Assembly (NCBI RefSeq): GCF_000721935.1
Contig: NZ_KL585401.1
Coordinates: forward strand, 75,227 to 82,525
DNA: 7,299 bases
DNA from: Streptomyces sp. NRRL WC-3549
GTDB taxonomy: Bacteria; Actinomycetota; Actinomycetes; Streptomycetales; Streptomycetaceae
Reading direction: 5' to 3'
Below are positions 1-6,152 of this stretch, piece by piece; positions within the stretch are counted from its first letter, which is position 1; each line of letters opens with the position of its first letter. The notes below the pieces were generated by a model. That model was given only the letters and a program-made list of their open reading frames with translations. It did not search any database and was not told where the DNA came from. The translations under genes were made by a program, and so were the position numbers.

Positions 1-230
1 AACTCGGCCTCCTCCACCGGGAGGTCGGCGTTGGCCAGGCACGCCGACACGTGCGCCACCCCGTCCACGCGCTCCCCGGCGAGGGACAGGGCCTGTCTCT
101 TATACACATATAAGAGACAGGGCTGGAACCCTCCGCCGCGTGCCGTCGACAGCACCGAGCCGTCCTCACCGATCAGCGCCACGTCGGTCTTGCTGTTCCC
201 CGCGTCGAGGGCGAGGACCGAAGCGTTCAC
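1..230 (-). CDS. BadF/BadG-type sugar kinase (N-acetylglucosamine kinase-like), 5' part only, interrupted by adapter sequence
   Basis: This is the N-terminal part of an ASKHA-fold kinase; the gene runs off the left edge. It starts at GTG 230-228 and overlaps the GH4 stop codon in a GTGA arrangement, which suggests translational coupling. Residues 7-17 (ALDAGNSKTDV) form the phosphate-1 loop for ATP. After the junction, ACLANADLPVEE (63-74) fits the next conserved strand of BadF/BadG/GlcNAc-kinase proteins. Residues 38-46 (CLLYVYKRQ) are encoded by adapter sequence at 93-120, not by the host. I expect roughly 20 residues of real protein to be missing between GGGFQP and ALSLAGE. The frame stays open across the junction, so an automatic call would look intact. 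The likely role is phosphorylation of the sugar brought in by the upstream ABC transporter, either the glycoside itself or a released amino sugar or hexose. The family call is fairly sure; the substrate is inference. Confidence 0.8.
   Translation of the reverse strand, partial: MNASVLALDAGNSKTDVALIGEDGSVLSTARGGGFQPCLLYVYKRQALSLAGERVDGVAHVSACLANADLPVEEAE
93..120. other. Tn5/Nextera mosaic-end adapter residue inside the kinase gene (assembly artefact)
   Basis: Positions 93-109 read CTGTCTCTTATACACAT, the first 17 bases of the 19-bp hyperactive Tn5 mosaic end used in tagmentation libraries. Positions 110-120 read ATAAGAGACAG, the last 11 bases of its reverse complement. The two pieces are joined head to head, as expected when two reads with untrimmed adapter tails are merged across a gap. 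The AT-rich block stands out sharply from the GC-rich surroundings. No transposase or 9-bp target duplication is present. Confidence 0.97.
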
Positions 231-1492
231 GCCCACGCCAGGTGCTCCCGGTTGTGGGCGATCAGCCGGTCGGTGAGCTGCTCGGCGTACGCGAACTGGC
301 CCACCAGCGGGTGCGCCAGCAGCGCCTTGTAGACCCGGTCCCGGCCGCCGCGCAGCGCCGCCTCCAGGGCCAGGTCCTCGTAGGCCGTGACGTTGGCGAC
401 CAGCCCCGCGAAGAGCGGGTCGAGCGCCGGTACCGCGAGCGGCGCGGCCCCCGAACCGTCCACCCGGGCCTGCGTCTCGATCACCGCGTCGTCCGGCAGG
501 AAGGGCAGGGTGCCGTTGTTGTACGTGTTGACCACCTGCACCGGGGAGCCGCCCCCGCCGAGCAGCGAGGCCGCCAGGTCCACGGCCGCCTCCGAGTAGA
601 AGGCGCCCCCGCGCTTGGCGAGCAGCGCGGGCTTCTCGTCCAGCGCCGGGTCGCCGTACAGGGCCAGCAGCTCCTTCTCCATCGCGGCGACCTCGGCCGC
701 CCGGGACGGCTTGGTGCCCAGCTCACGGACGACCTCGTCGTGCGCGTAGAAGTACCGCAGGTAGTACGAGGGGACGACACCGAGCCGGTCCAGCAGCGGG
801 GCGGGCATCCTCAGGTCGGCGGCGATGGTCTCACCGTGCTCCGCCAGCAGCCGGGGCAGGACGTCCTCGCCGTCCGGGCCGCCCAGGCGCACCCCCAGCT
901 CCCACGAGAGGTGGTTGAGTCCGACGTGGTCCAGGTGCACCTCGGCCGGGGCGACGTCCAGCAGCCGGGCGAACTTGCGCTGGAACCCGATCGCCACGTT
1001 GCACAGCCCGACCGCCTTGTGCCCGGCCTGGAGCAGGGCCCGGGTCACGATGCCGACCGGGTTGGTGAAGTCGATGATCCAGGCGTCCGGGTTGGTGCGC
1101 CGGACGCGCTCGGCGATGTCCAGGACGACCGGCACCGTGCGCAGCGCCTTGGCGAGGCCGCCGGCCCCGGTGGTCTCCTGGCCGACGCAGCCGCACTCCA
1201 GCGGCCAGGTCTCGTCCTGCTCGCGGGCGGCCTGCCCGCCGACGCGCAGCTGGAGCAGCACCGCGTCGGCGCCCCCCACCCCCGCGTCCAGGTCGGCGGT
1301 GGTGGTGATCCGGCCCGGGTGGCCCTGCTTGGCGAAGATCCGCCGGGCCAGTGGACCGACGAGGTCCAGCCGGTCGGCCGCCGGGTCGACGAGCACCAGC
1401 TCCTCGATGGGGAGGGTGTCGCGCAACCGCGCGAACCCGTCGATCAGTTCGGGGGTGTAGGTGGACCCGCCACCCACTACTGCGAGCTTCAT
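227..1492 (-). CDS. GH4 family 6-phospho-beta-glucosidase-like enzyme
   Basis: This 421-residue protein matches family 4 glycoside hydrolases in length and layout. These enzymes cleave 6-phospho-glycosides in the cytoplasm by an NAD+- and divalent-metal-dependent oxidation/elimination mechanism. GGGSTYTPEL (7-16) is the Rossmann NAD+ loop, and the STYTP form is typical of the phospho-beta-glucosidase branch. DFTNPVG (141-147) is a conserved substrate/NAD+ segment. C164 in CNVAIG and H194 in GLNHLSW are the expected metal ligands. The tyrosines in PSYYLRYFY (241-249) include the likely catalytic base. ATG 1492-1490 follows a good ribosome site (GAAGGG, 1503-1498, 5-nt spacer), only 1 bp after the upstream permease stop. 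Its stop overlaps the kinase start. No frameshift or missing key residue is visible. The exact glycoside (gluco-, N-acetylglucosamino- or other 6-phosphate) cannot be read from the sequence. Confidence 0.92.
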   Translation of the reverse strand: MKLAVVGGGSTYTPELIDGFARLRDTLPIEELVLVDPAADRLDLVGPLARRIFAKQGHPGRITTTADLDAGVGGADAVLLQLRVGGQAAREQDETWPLECGCVGQETTGAGGLAKALRTVPVVLDIAERVRRTNPDAWIIDFTNPVGIVTRALLQAGHKAVGLCNVAIGFQRKFARLLDVAPAEVHLDHVGLNHLSWELGVRLGGPDGEDVLPRLLAEHGETIAADLRMPAPLLDRLGVVPSYYLRYFYAHDEVVRELGTKPSRAAEVAAMEKELLALYGDPALDEKPALLAKRGGAFYSEAAVDLAASLLGGGGSPVQVVNTYNNGTLPFLPDDAVIETQARVDGSGAAPLAVPALDPLFAGLVANVTAYEDLALEAALRGGRDRVYKALLAHPLVGQFAYAEQLTDRLIAHNREHLAWA

Positions 1493-1493
1493 C

Positions 1494-2396
1494 TCAGCCC
1501 TTCACTCCAGTCAGTGTGACGCCCTCGACGAATGCCTTCTGGGCGAAGAAGAAGACGGCGACCACGGGGGCCATGACCAGAACGGTCGCGGCCATGGTCA
1601 GGTTCCAGTCGGTGTGGTGCGCGCCCTTGAAGGACTCCAGGCCGTAACTGAGCGTCCAGGCGGCCGGGTTCTCGGAGGCGTAGATCTGCGGCCCGAAGTA
1701 GTCGTTCCAGGCGGCGAAGAACTGGAACAGGGCGATCGCCGCGATCCCGGGCTTCGCCATCGGCAGCACGACCCTGAGCAGGGTGCGCAGTTCGCCGCAG
1801 CCGTCCACCTTCGCCGCGTCCAGGTACTCGTCCGGGATGGTCAGCAGGAACTGCCGCAGCAGGAAGATGGAGAACGCGTCCCCGAACGCCATCGGGATGA
1901 TCAGCGGCCAGAGCGTGCCGGACAGGTCCAGCTGCTTCGCCCAGAACAGGTACATCGGGATGATGACCACCTGGGGCGGCAGCATCATCATCGAGATGAC
2001 CAGCATCAGGGAGAGCCGGCGCCCCCGGAAGCGGAACTTCGCCAGCGCGTAGGCGACGGGTACGGAGGAGACCACCGTCAGGACGGTGCCCACCCCGGCG
2101 TACAGCAGGGTGTTGCGCCACCAGGTCAGGAAGCCCGGGGTGTCGAACACGCGCCGGTAGTTGTCCCATTCCCAGGTACGCGGGATCAGGTCCCGGGTCA
2201 GCGCCTGCTGGTCGCTCATCAGCGAGGTCAGCACCACGAAGACGAACGGCAGGACGAAGAAGAGCGCGGCGGCCACCCCCAGGGAGTGCACCGCGATCCA
2301 GTGCAGCACCGCCTTGCGGCGGGCGGTGCGCAGGGCGGGCGTGGGCGCCTCGGGGGAGGCGGCCGGCGGCCGGGGCGGGTCGAGGAGTCGGGTCAT
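1494..2396 (-). CDS. Carbohydrate ABC transporter permease, MalG-like
   Basis: This 300-residue inner-membrane permease forms the second half of the importer channel. It has a basic, Pro-rich cytoplasmic N-terminus (about 1-34) and six predicted membrane segments near 36-57, 96-118, 128-150, 160-183, 212-233 and 265-286. The EAA loop that docks on the ATPase is EYLDAAKVDG (190-199), followed by LRVVLPMAKPG (207-217). The position of this loop, before the last two segments, and the short C-terminal tail ending in GVTLTGVKG are typical of MalG-type subunits. ATG 2396-2394 lies 3 bp after the stop of the MalF-like gene. The ribosome site in front of it is weak (GGTGAC only), so coupling to the upstream gene is likely. 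Its partner is the 313-residue permease. No ATPase gene is present, so it should use a shared MsiK-type ATPase (inference from known Streptomyces importers). Confidence 0.93.
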   Translation of the reverse strand: MTRLLDPPRPPAASPEAPTPALRTARRKAVLHWIAVHSLGVAAALFFVLPFVFVVLTSLMSDQQALTRDLIPRTWEWDNYRRVFDTPGFLTWWRNTLLYAGVGTVLTVVSSVPVAYALAKFRFRGRRLSLMLVISMMMLPPQVVIIPMYLFWAKQLDLSGTLWPLIIPMAFGDAFSIFLLRQFLLTIPDEYLDAAKVDGCGELRTLLRVVLPMAKPGIAAIALFQFFAAWNDYFGPQIYASENPAAWTLSYGLESFKGAHHTDWNLTMAATVLVMAPVVAVFFFAQKAFVEGVTLTGVKG

Positions 2397-2399
2397 GGC

Positions 2400-3341
2400 T
2401 CAGTCACCGGCCTGGATCAGGTTGTTGCGGCCCCGCATCAGCAGTGCGGTGAAGGCCATGGCCAGGGCGAACAGGACGAGGGCGACCACGCAGGCGGAGC
2501 CGTAGTCGAAGCGCTGGAAGCCCAGGTTGTAGACGAGCTGCGGCAGGGTCAGGGTCGACTTGTCGGGGTAACCCGGCTCGAACTGCTGCCCGGAGCCGCC
2601 GATCACCCCCGAGGCGACCTTCCCCGCCACCAGCGGCTGGGTGTAGTACTGCATCGCCTGGATCACCCCGGTGACCACGGCGAACAGGACGATCGGCGAG
2701 ATGTTCGGCAGCGTGACGAAGCGGAACCGCTGCCAGGGCGACGTGCCGTCCAGCTCGGCCGCCTCGTACTGCTCCTTGGGGACGTCCAGGAGCGCCGCCA
2801 TGAAGATCACCATCAGGTCCCCGATGCCCCACACCGCGAGCATCGTGAGCGCGGGCTTGGACCAGGAGGCGTCGTTGAACCAGCCGGGCGTCGGCAGGCC
2901 GAGGTCGCCCAGGATCGAGTTGACCGGTCCCGTCCCCGGGTTGAGCAGGAAGACGAACGCCAGTGTCGCGGCGACCGGCGGGGCCAGGTAGGGCAGGTAG
3001 AAGAAGGTGCGGAAGAGACCCGTCCCCGTCTTGATCCTGGTGATCAGCATGCCGGTCCCGAGCCCGAAGACCACCCGGCAGGTGACCATGACGAGGACCA
3101 GCCACAGGGTGTTGGCCAGGGACGGCCAGAACATCGGGTAGTCGGTGAAGACGTACGTCCAGTTGGTCAGCCCGTTGAAGGACGGTGCCCCGAAGCCGTC
3201 GTACTTCGTGAACGAGAAGTACACGGTCGAGACCATCGGGTACGCGAAGAAGACGGCGAAGCCGATCAGCCACGGCGACATGAAGGCCGCCGTCCGCAGC
3301 GCCGACCTGCGGCGCTTGGAGCGGAGCGTGTGCGTGGTCAT
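2400..3341 (-). CDS. Carbohydrate ABC transporter permease, MalF-like
   Basis: This 313-residue permease pairs with the MalG-like subunit to form the importer channel. A basic N-terminus (RSKRRR, 7-12) precedes membrane segments near 20-42, 77-101, 112-133, 165-184, 212-231 and 281-303. The EAA loop reads QYEAAELDGTSPWQRF (191-206) followed by TLPNISP (210-216), with the canonical E-A-A and the D-G pair at 198-199. The segment MSPWLIGFAVFFAYPM (21-36) is typical of actinobacterial sugar permeases of the UgpA/MalF type. It starts at ATG 3341-3339, 4 bp after the stop of the binding-protein gene. Only a modest purine stretch lies ahead of the start, so translation is probably coupled. Residues 240-265, between the fifth and sixth segments, form a Gly-rich loop that may be external. 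The transporter class is sure; the substrate is not. Confidence 0.93.
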   Translation of the reverse strand: MTTHTLRSKRRRSALRTAAFMSPWLIGFAVFFAYPMVSTVYFSFTKYDGFGAPSFNGLTNWTYVFTDYPMFWPSLANTLWLVLVMVTCRVVFGLGTGMLITRIKTGTGLFRTFFYLPYLAPPVAATLAFVFLLNPGTGPVNSILGDLGLPTPGWFNDASWSKPALTMLAVWGIGDLMVIFMAALLDVPKEQYEAAELDGTSPWQRFRFVTLPNISPIVLFAVVTGVIQAMQYYTQPLVAGKVASGVIGGSGQQFEPGYPDKSTLTLPQLVYNLGFQRFDYGSACVVALVLFALAMAFTALLMRGRNNLIQAGD

Positions 3342-3345
3342 CGGA

Positions 3346-4680
3346 CTACTTGGCCTTGGCGATGTCGGTGTCGATCTGCGCGGCGGTCTTCTCCAGACCG
3401 GCCTTCAGGTCCTTCACCGCGCCCTTCTCGTACTGGAAGCCGAAGTCCTGGAGCGTCTGCTGGTACGTCGCCCCGTTGATCGCCCCGTCCGGGGTGTTGG
3501 ACTTCGGGTGCTGGGCGATGTCCAGGAACGTCCTGAAGCGCGGGTCGAACTTCAGGCCGGGCGACTTCAGCGCCTCGAAGGTGGAGGGCACGTTGCGGAT
3601 GCCGTTGGCGAAGTCGACCACCGCCTGGGTGTCGCTGGTCATGAACTTCACCAGCTCCCACGCGGCGTTCTGCTTCTTGCTGGACGGCGCGATGCCCATG
3701 ATCGTGCCGGACAGGAAGCCCTTGCCGTAGCTGTCGGCCTCGTCGTCGGCGACCGGCATGGGCGCCACCCCTATCTCGAACGGGACCTCGGCGTCCAGGG
3801 CCATCCCGAGCCGCCACTCACCGTCGAGCTGCATCGCGACCTGCCCGGTGTGGAAGGGGTGCTTGGCCCCCCACTCGTCACCGAACCTGCCCCGGTACTT
3901 CTCCAGCTTCTCGTAGCCGCCCAGGTCCTCGACGAGCTTCTTCTGGTACGTGAACATCTCCGCGAACGCCGGGTCCTCGGCGATGTTCGACTTGCCGTCC
4001 TCGTCGAAGTAGGTGTGGTCCCACGACGACAGGTAGTGGTCGGCGACCGTCTCGTAGCCGTGGAAGGTCGGCATGAAGCCGAGCTGCCGGTAGCCGTCGC
4101 CCTGGGGGATCGTCAGCTTCTCGGCGACCGAGGCCAGCTCGGACATCGTCTTCGGCGGCGCGGTGATGCCGGCCTTCTCGAAGGCGTCCTTGTTGTAGTA
4201 GAGGCCGTAGGCGTCGGCGAGCAGCGGCAGGGCGCAGCGCTTGCCCTCGAACTGCGTGTAGTCGAGCAGCACCTTCGGGAAGGTCTTCTCCAGGTCCAGC
4301 CCCGACTTCTCGATGAACGGCGCGAGGTCGGCGAAGGCGCCGGACGAGCAGAACTTGCCGACGTTGGCGGTGGTGAAGGACGAGACCACGTCCGGACCGT
4401 TGGAGCCGCCCGCGCGCAGCGCCTGGTTGAGCTTGTCGTCGTTGATGTTGCCGACCACCTCGACCGTGATGTTCGGGTGCGTCTTCTCGAACCGGTCGAC
4501 GTTGTCCTGGACGGCCTTCACCTCGGCGGGCGAGCTCCAGCCGTGCCAGAAGTTGATCGTGGTCTTCGCGTTCGGGTCGTCGTTCGCACCGGACTCGGCC
4601 TGGCCCGTACAGGCGGTGGCGAGCACCGAGAGCGCGGCGACGGCGACGGCTGCGGTGGTCATCGTGCGGCTTCTGCGCAT
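3346..4680 (-). CDS. Extracellular sugar-binding lipoprotein of an ABC importer (family 1 solute-binding protein)
   Basis: This 444-residue secreted lipoprotein captures the sugar outside the cell for the two permeases downstream. The signal peptide has basic residues RRSR (2-5), a hydrophobic core (about 8-20) and a lipobox ATAC with the lipidated cysteine at 24. The lipobox is slightly atypical because Ala replaces the usual Leu at -3. The mature part opens with TINFWHGWSSP (41-51), where two tryptophans may stack on sugar rings. AYGLYYNKDAFEKAGI (157-172) and MQLDGEWRLGM (283-293) are hallmark segments of the MalE-like fold. C111 and C149 are the only cysteines after the lipid cysteine and could form an external disulfide. 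ATG 4680 is chosen over the ATG six codons further in because GGGAG at 4692-4688 sits 7 nt ahead of it. The gene is 53 bp from the ROK gene, with no visible terminator between. Confidence 0.93.
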   Translation of the reverse strand: MRRSRTMTTAAVAVAALSVLATACTGQAESGANDDPNAKTTINFWHGWSSPAEVKAVQDNVDRFEKTHPNITVEVVGNINDDKLNQALRAGGSNGPDVVSSFTTANVGKFCSSGAFADLAPFIEKSGLDLEKTFPKVLLDYTQFEGKRCALPLLADAYGLYYNKDAFEKAGITAPPKTMSELASVAEKLTIPQGDGYRQLGFMPTFHGYETVADHYLSSWDHTYFDEDGKSNIAEDPAFAEMFTYQKKLVEDLGGYEKLEKYRGRFGDEWGAKHPFHTGQVAMQLDGEWRLGMALDAEVPFEIGVAPMPVADDEADSYGKGFLSGTIMGIAPSSKKQNAAWELVKFMTSDTQAVVDFANGIRNVPSTFEALKSPGLKFDPRFRTFLDIAQHPKSNTPDGAINGATYQQTLQDFGFQYEKGAVKDLKAGLEKTAAQIDTDIAKAK

Positions 4681-4687
4681 GACAAAG

Positions 4688-4692
4688 CTCCC
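4688..4692 (-). promoter_or_regulatory. Ribosome binding site of the sugar-binding protein gene
   Basis: On the minus strand this reads GGGAG, 7 nt before ATG 4680-4678. It decides the start over the second ATG (codon 7). It is one of the clearer Shine-Dalgarno sites in the operon, fitting the high output usually needed for a binding protein. The rest of the 53-bp gap (4681-4733) shows no convincing promoter or palindrome. Confidence 0.7.
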
Positions 4693-4733
4693 AGGGACAC
4701 ATGAGGTGGAGGAGGGGGCGGGGCGGGGACGGA

Positions 4734-5939
4734 TCAGCGTGAGGTGTCGAACACTTCGTCGCGGGTGTCGGCGAGGGCCCGTTCGAGGGCGCCCCGCAGT
4801 ACGGGGTGGTGGCCGATGAGCCCGAGCGCGAGGCGCGGGCGGGACGCCGCCAGCTCGGCCAGCTCGGACTGGACCAGGGAGAGCAGGAGGTCGCCGCCCG
4901 AGGAGACGAGCCCCCCGGACAGGACGATCAGCCCGGGGTCGAGCACCGCGGTGAGCGAGGCGAGGCCGGTGGCCAGCCGCTGGGCGTACTGCCGCAGCAG
5001 CTCGGTCAGGGCCGGGTCCGCTTCCCAGGCGGCGGCGGCCCGGGCCAGCAGCCCGGCCGCGACCTCGGCGTACGGCTGGTGCGGGGTCTCGATGCCGAGC
5101 GACGTGGCGAGCCGGGGCACCGCCTGGGCGCCCGCCAGCTCCTGGAAGCCGCCCGCGTTGGCCTTGACCACCTGGCGCACCAGGGGCGTCCCGGGCACGG
5201 GCAGGAAGCCGACCTCACCGGCGCCGCCGGTGAAGCCGCGGTGCAGCCGGCCGTTGATGACGAGGGCGGCGCCGAGCCCCTCCTCGTTCCAGAGCAGGAC
5301 GAAGTCCTCGTGGCCCCGGGCCGCGCCGAGCCGCTGCTCGGCGACCGCCACCAGGTTCACGTCGTTCTCGTACTCCACCGGCATCGGCAGGCAGGCGGCC
5401 AGCTCGTCCAGCAGGGTGGGGGAGTGCCAGCCGGGGAGGTGCGAGGCGTAGCGCAGCCGGCCGGTGCCGGGGTCGAAGGCGCCGGGGGTGCCGATGACGA
5501 CGCGGTGCACCTCGGCGCGGGAGATCCCCGCCTCCTTCGCCGCCCCGTCCAGGGCCTCGGTCACCTGCCGCACCACGCCGCCGGCGCGCCGCCCGGGGGT
5601 GGGCAGCTCGTACGTGCCGACCGTCTCCCCGGTCACGTCGGCGACGGCCGCGACGATCCGCCGCGCGGTCACGTCGAGCCCCGCCACGTGCGCGGCGCGC
5701 GGGTTGACGGCGTACAGCTGGGCGTTGGGCCCGGGGCGCCCCTCGCTCGTGCCCGTGGCGACGACGAGGCCGGCCGCCTCCAGCCGGGCGAGCAGCTGCG
5801 AGGCGGTGGGCTTGGAGAGCCCGGTGAGCTTCCCGATCCTCGTCCGGGTCAGCGGACCGTGCTCCAGCAGCAGGTCCAGCGCCGCCCGGTCGTTCATGGC
5901 CCGCAGGACGCGCGGGGTGCCTGGTGTGGTGCCGGCCAT
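4734..5939 (-). CDS. ROK-family transcriptional regulator (NagC/XylR type) of the sugar operon
   Basis: This 401-residue regulator has an N-terminal winged helix-turn-helix (about 18-59, core LTRTRIGKLTGLSKPTASQL) and a C-terminal ROK sugar-kinase-like domain. YENDVNLVAVAE (190-201) keeps the Asp region of ROK sugar sites, and the ROK signature runs GLGAALVINGR...GGAGEVGF (221-244). The kinase-type zinc motif CxCGxxGC is absent, and the usual His after AGExG is Phe (F245), so it is probably a sensor rather than a kinase. DPGLIVLSGGL (334-344) is the conserved late segment. The frame is open up to 6008, but that longer start would lie upstream of the -10 box and include the operator, so ATG 5939-5937 is preferred. 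Ahead of it the Shine-Dalgarno is weak or distant (AGAAGG, 15 nt). It probably represses itself and the genes after it until a sugar or sugar phosphate binds (inference). Confidence 0.9.
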   Translation of the reverse strand: MAGTTPGTPRVLRAMNDRAALDLLLEHGPLTRTRIGKLTGLSKPTASQLLARLEAAGLVVATGTSEGRPGPNAQLYAVNPRAAHVAGLDVTARRIVAAVADVTGETVGTYELPTPGRRAGGVVRQVTEALDGAAKEAGISRAEVHRVVIGTPGAFDPGTGRLRYASHLPGWHSPTLLDELAACLPMPVEYENDVNLVAVAEQRLGAARGHEDFVLLWNEEGLGAALVINGRLHRGFTGGAGEVGFLPVPGTPLVRQVVKANAGGFQELAGAQAVPRLATSLGIETPHQPYAEVAAGLLARAAAAWEADPALTELLRQYAQRLATGLASLTAVLDPGLIVLSGGLVSSGGDLLLSLVQSELAELAASRPRLALGLIGHHPVLRGALERALADTRDEVFDTSR

Positions 5940-5963
5940 GAAGAGTGCGCCCCGCCTTCTGTT

Positions 5964-5976
5964 AGGAAAGTTTCCT
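5964..5976. promoter_or_regulatory. Perfect 13-bp palindrome, likely ROK operator
   Basis: AGGAAAGTTTCCT is a perfect inverted repeat of 6-bp arms around a central G. It is AT-rich against a very GC-rich background. It lies between the predicted -10 box and the regulator's start codon, from just downstream of the likely transcription start, where a bound repressor would block RNA polymerase. No second copy is visible elsewhere in the window. Binding by the adjacent ROK protein is inferred from position and symmetry. Confidence 0.75.
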
Positions 5977-5989
5977 GTTCGATGGGAGG

Positions 5990-6019
5990 AAGGTAGGACG
6001 CGCGTCACCGGCTCGTCAA
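5990..6019 (-). promoter_or_regulatory. Predicted promoter of the ROK/sugar operon
   Basis: On the minus strand TTGACG (6019-6014) is followed after 18 bp by TACCTT (5995-5990). The -35 box matches the TTGAC core of housekeeping sigma promoters, and the -10 box fits TAnnnT. Transcription would start near 5983, giving a leader of roughly 45 nt that contains the palindrome at 5976-5964. The prediction is from sequence only. Confidence 0.6.
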
Positions 6020-6084
6020 TGGTCCGAGGCCTGTGCGTGCCGAAGCGTTATCCAGGGCGTGCCGCGGCGGCCGGCCCGGGCGGT

Positions 6085-6104
6085 TCGGACGTGCTCGGAC
6101 GTGC
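6085..6104. repeat. Tandem pair of 10-bp direct repeats
   Basis: TCGGACGTGC occurs twice back to back (6085-6094 and 6095-6104), between the channel gene's terminator and the operon promoter. It could be a chance event in GC-rich DNA or a paired protein-binding site. No function can be assigned. Confidence 0.5.
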
Positions 6105-6139
6105 GGAGGGCCCCGCGCGGTCTCGCACGGGGCCCTCCG
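6104..6139 (-). terminator. Hairpin terminator after the mechanosensitive channel gene
   Basis: Twelve-base arms CGGAGGGCCCCG (6104-6115) and CGGGGCCCTCCG (6128-6139) are perfectly complementary around a 12-nt loop, with two further GC pairs possible inside the loop. It begins 13 nt after the predicted stop of the channel gene (6155-6153, minus strand). It has no T tract, as is common for strong GC-rich terminators in Streptomyces. Being symmetric, it could act on both strands. It separates the channel gene from the sugar operon. Confidence 0.85.
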
Positions 6140-6152
6140 GTCCGGTCCGGTC

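Noticed and set aside
93..120. Perfect inverted repeat (11-bp arms, 6-nt loop) resembling a hairpin or an operator
   Set aside because: Both arms are Tn5 mosaic-end sequence; the symmetry comes from two adapter tails merged head to head.
86..123. ACAGGGC on both sides of the insert (86-92 and 117-123), resembling a target-site duplication of a real Tn5/IS50 insertion
   Set aside because: In the right copy ACAG belongs to the adapter itself, so only GGC is shared host sequence. Tn5 makes 9-bp duplications, and there is no transposase or element body.
1461..3479. Very long plus-strand open frame opposite the permease and GH4 genes
   Set aside because: Its translation is low-complexity and rich in Arg, Gly, His and Gln, with no recognisable domain. 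The minus-strand proteins in the same place are clear family members.
4681..4733. Possible separate promoter for the binding-protein gene in the 53-bp gap after the regulator
   Set aside because: No -35/-10 pair or operator copy is visible; only a ribosome site is recognisable, so co-transcription is simpler.
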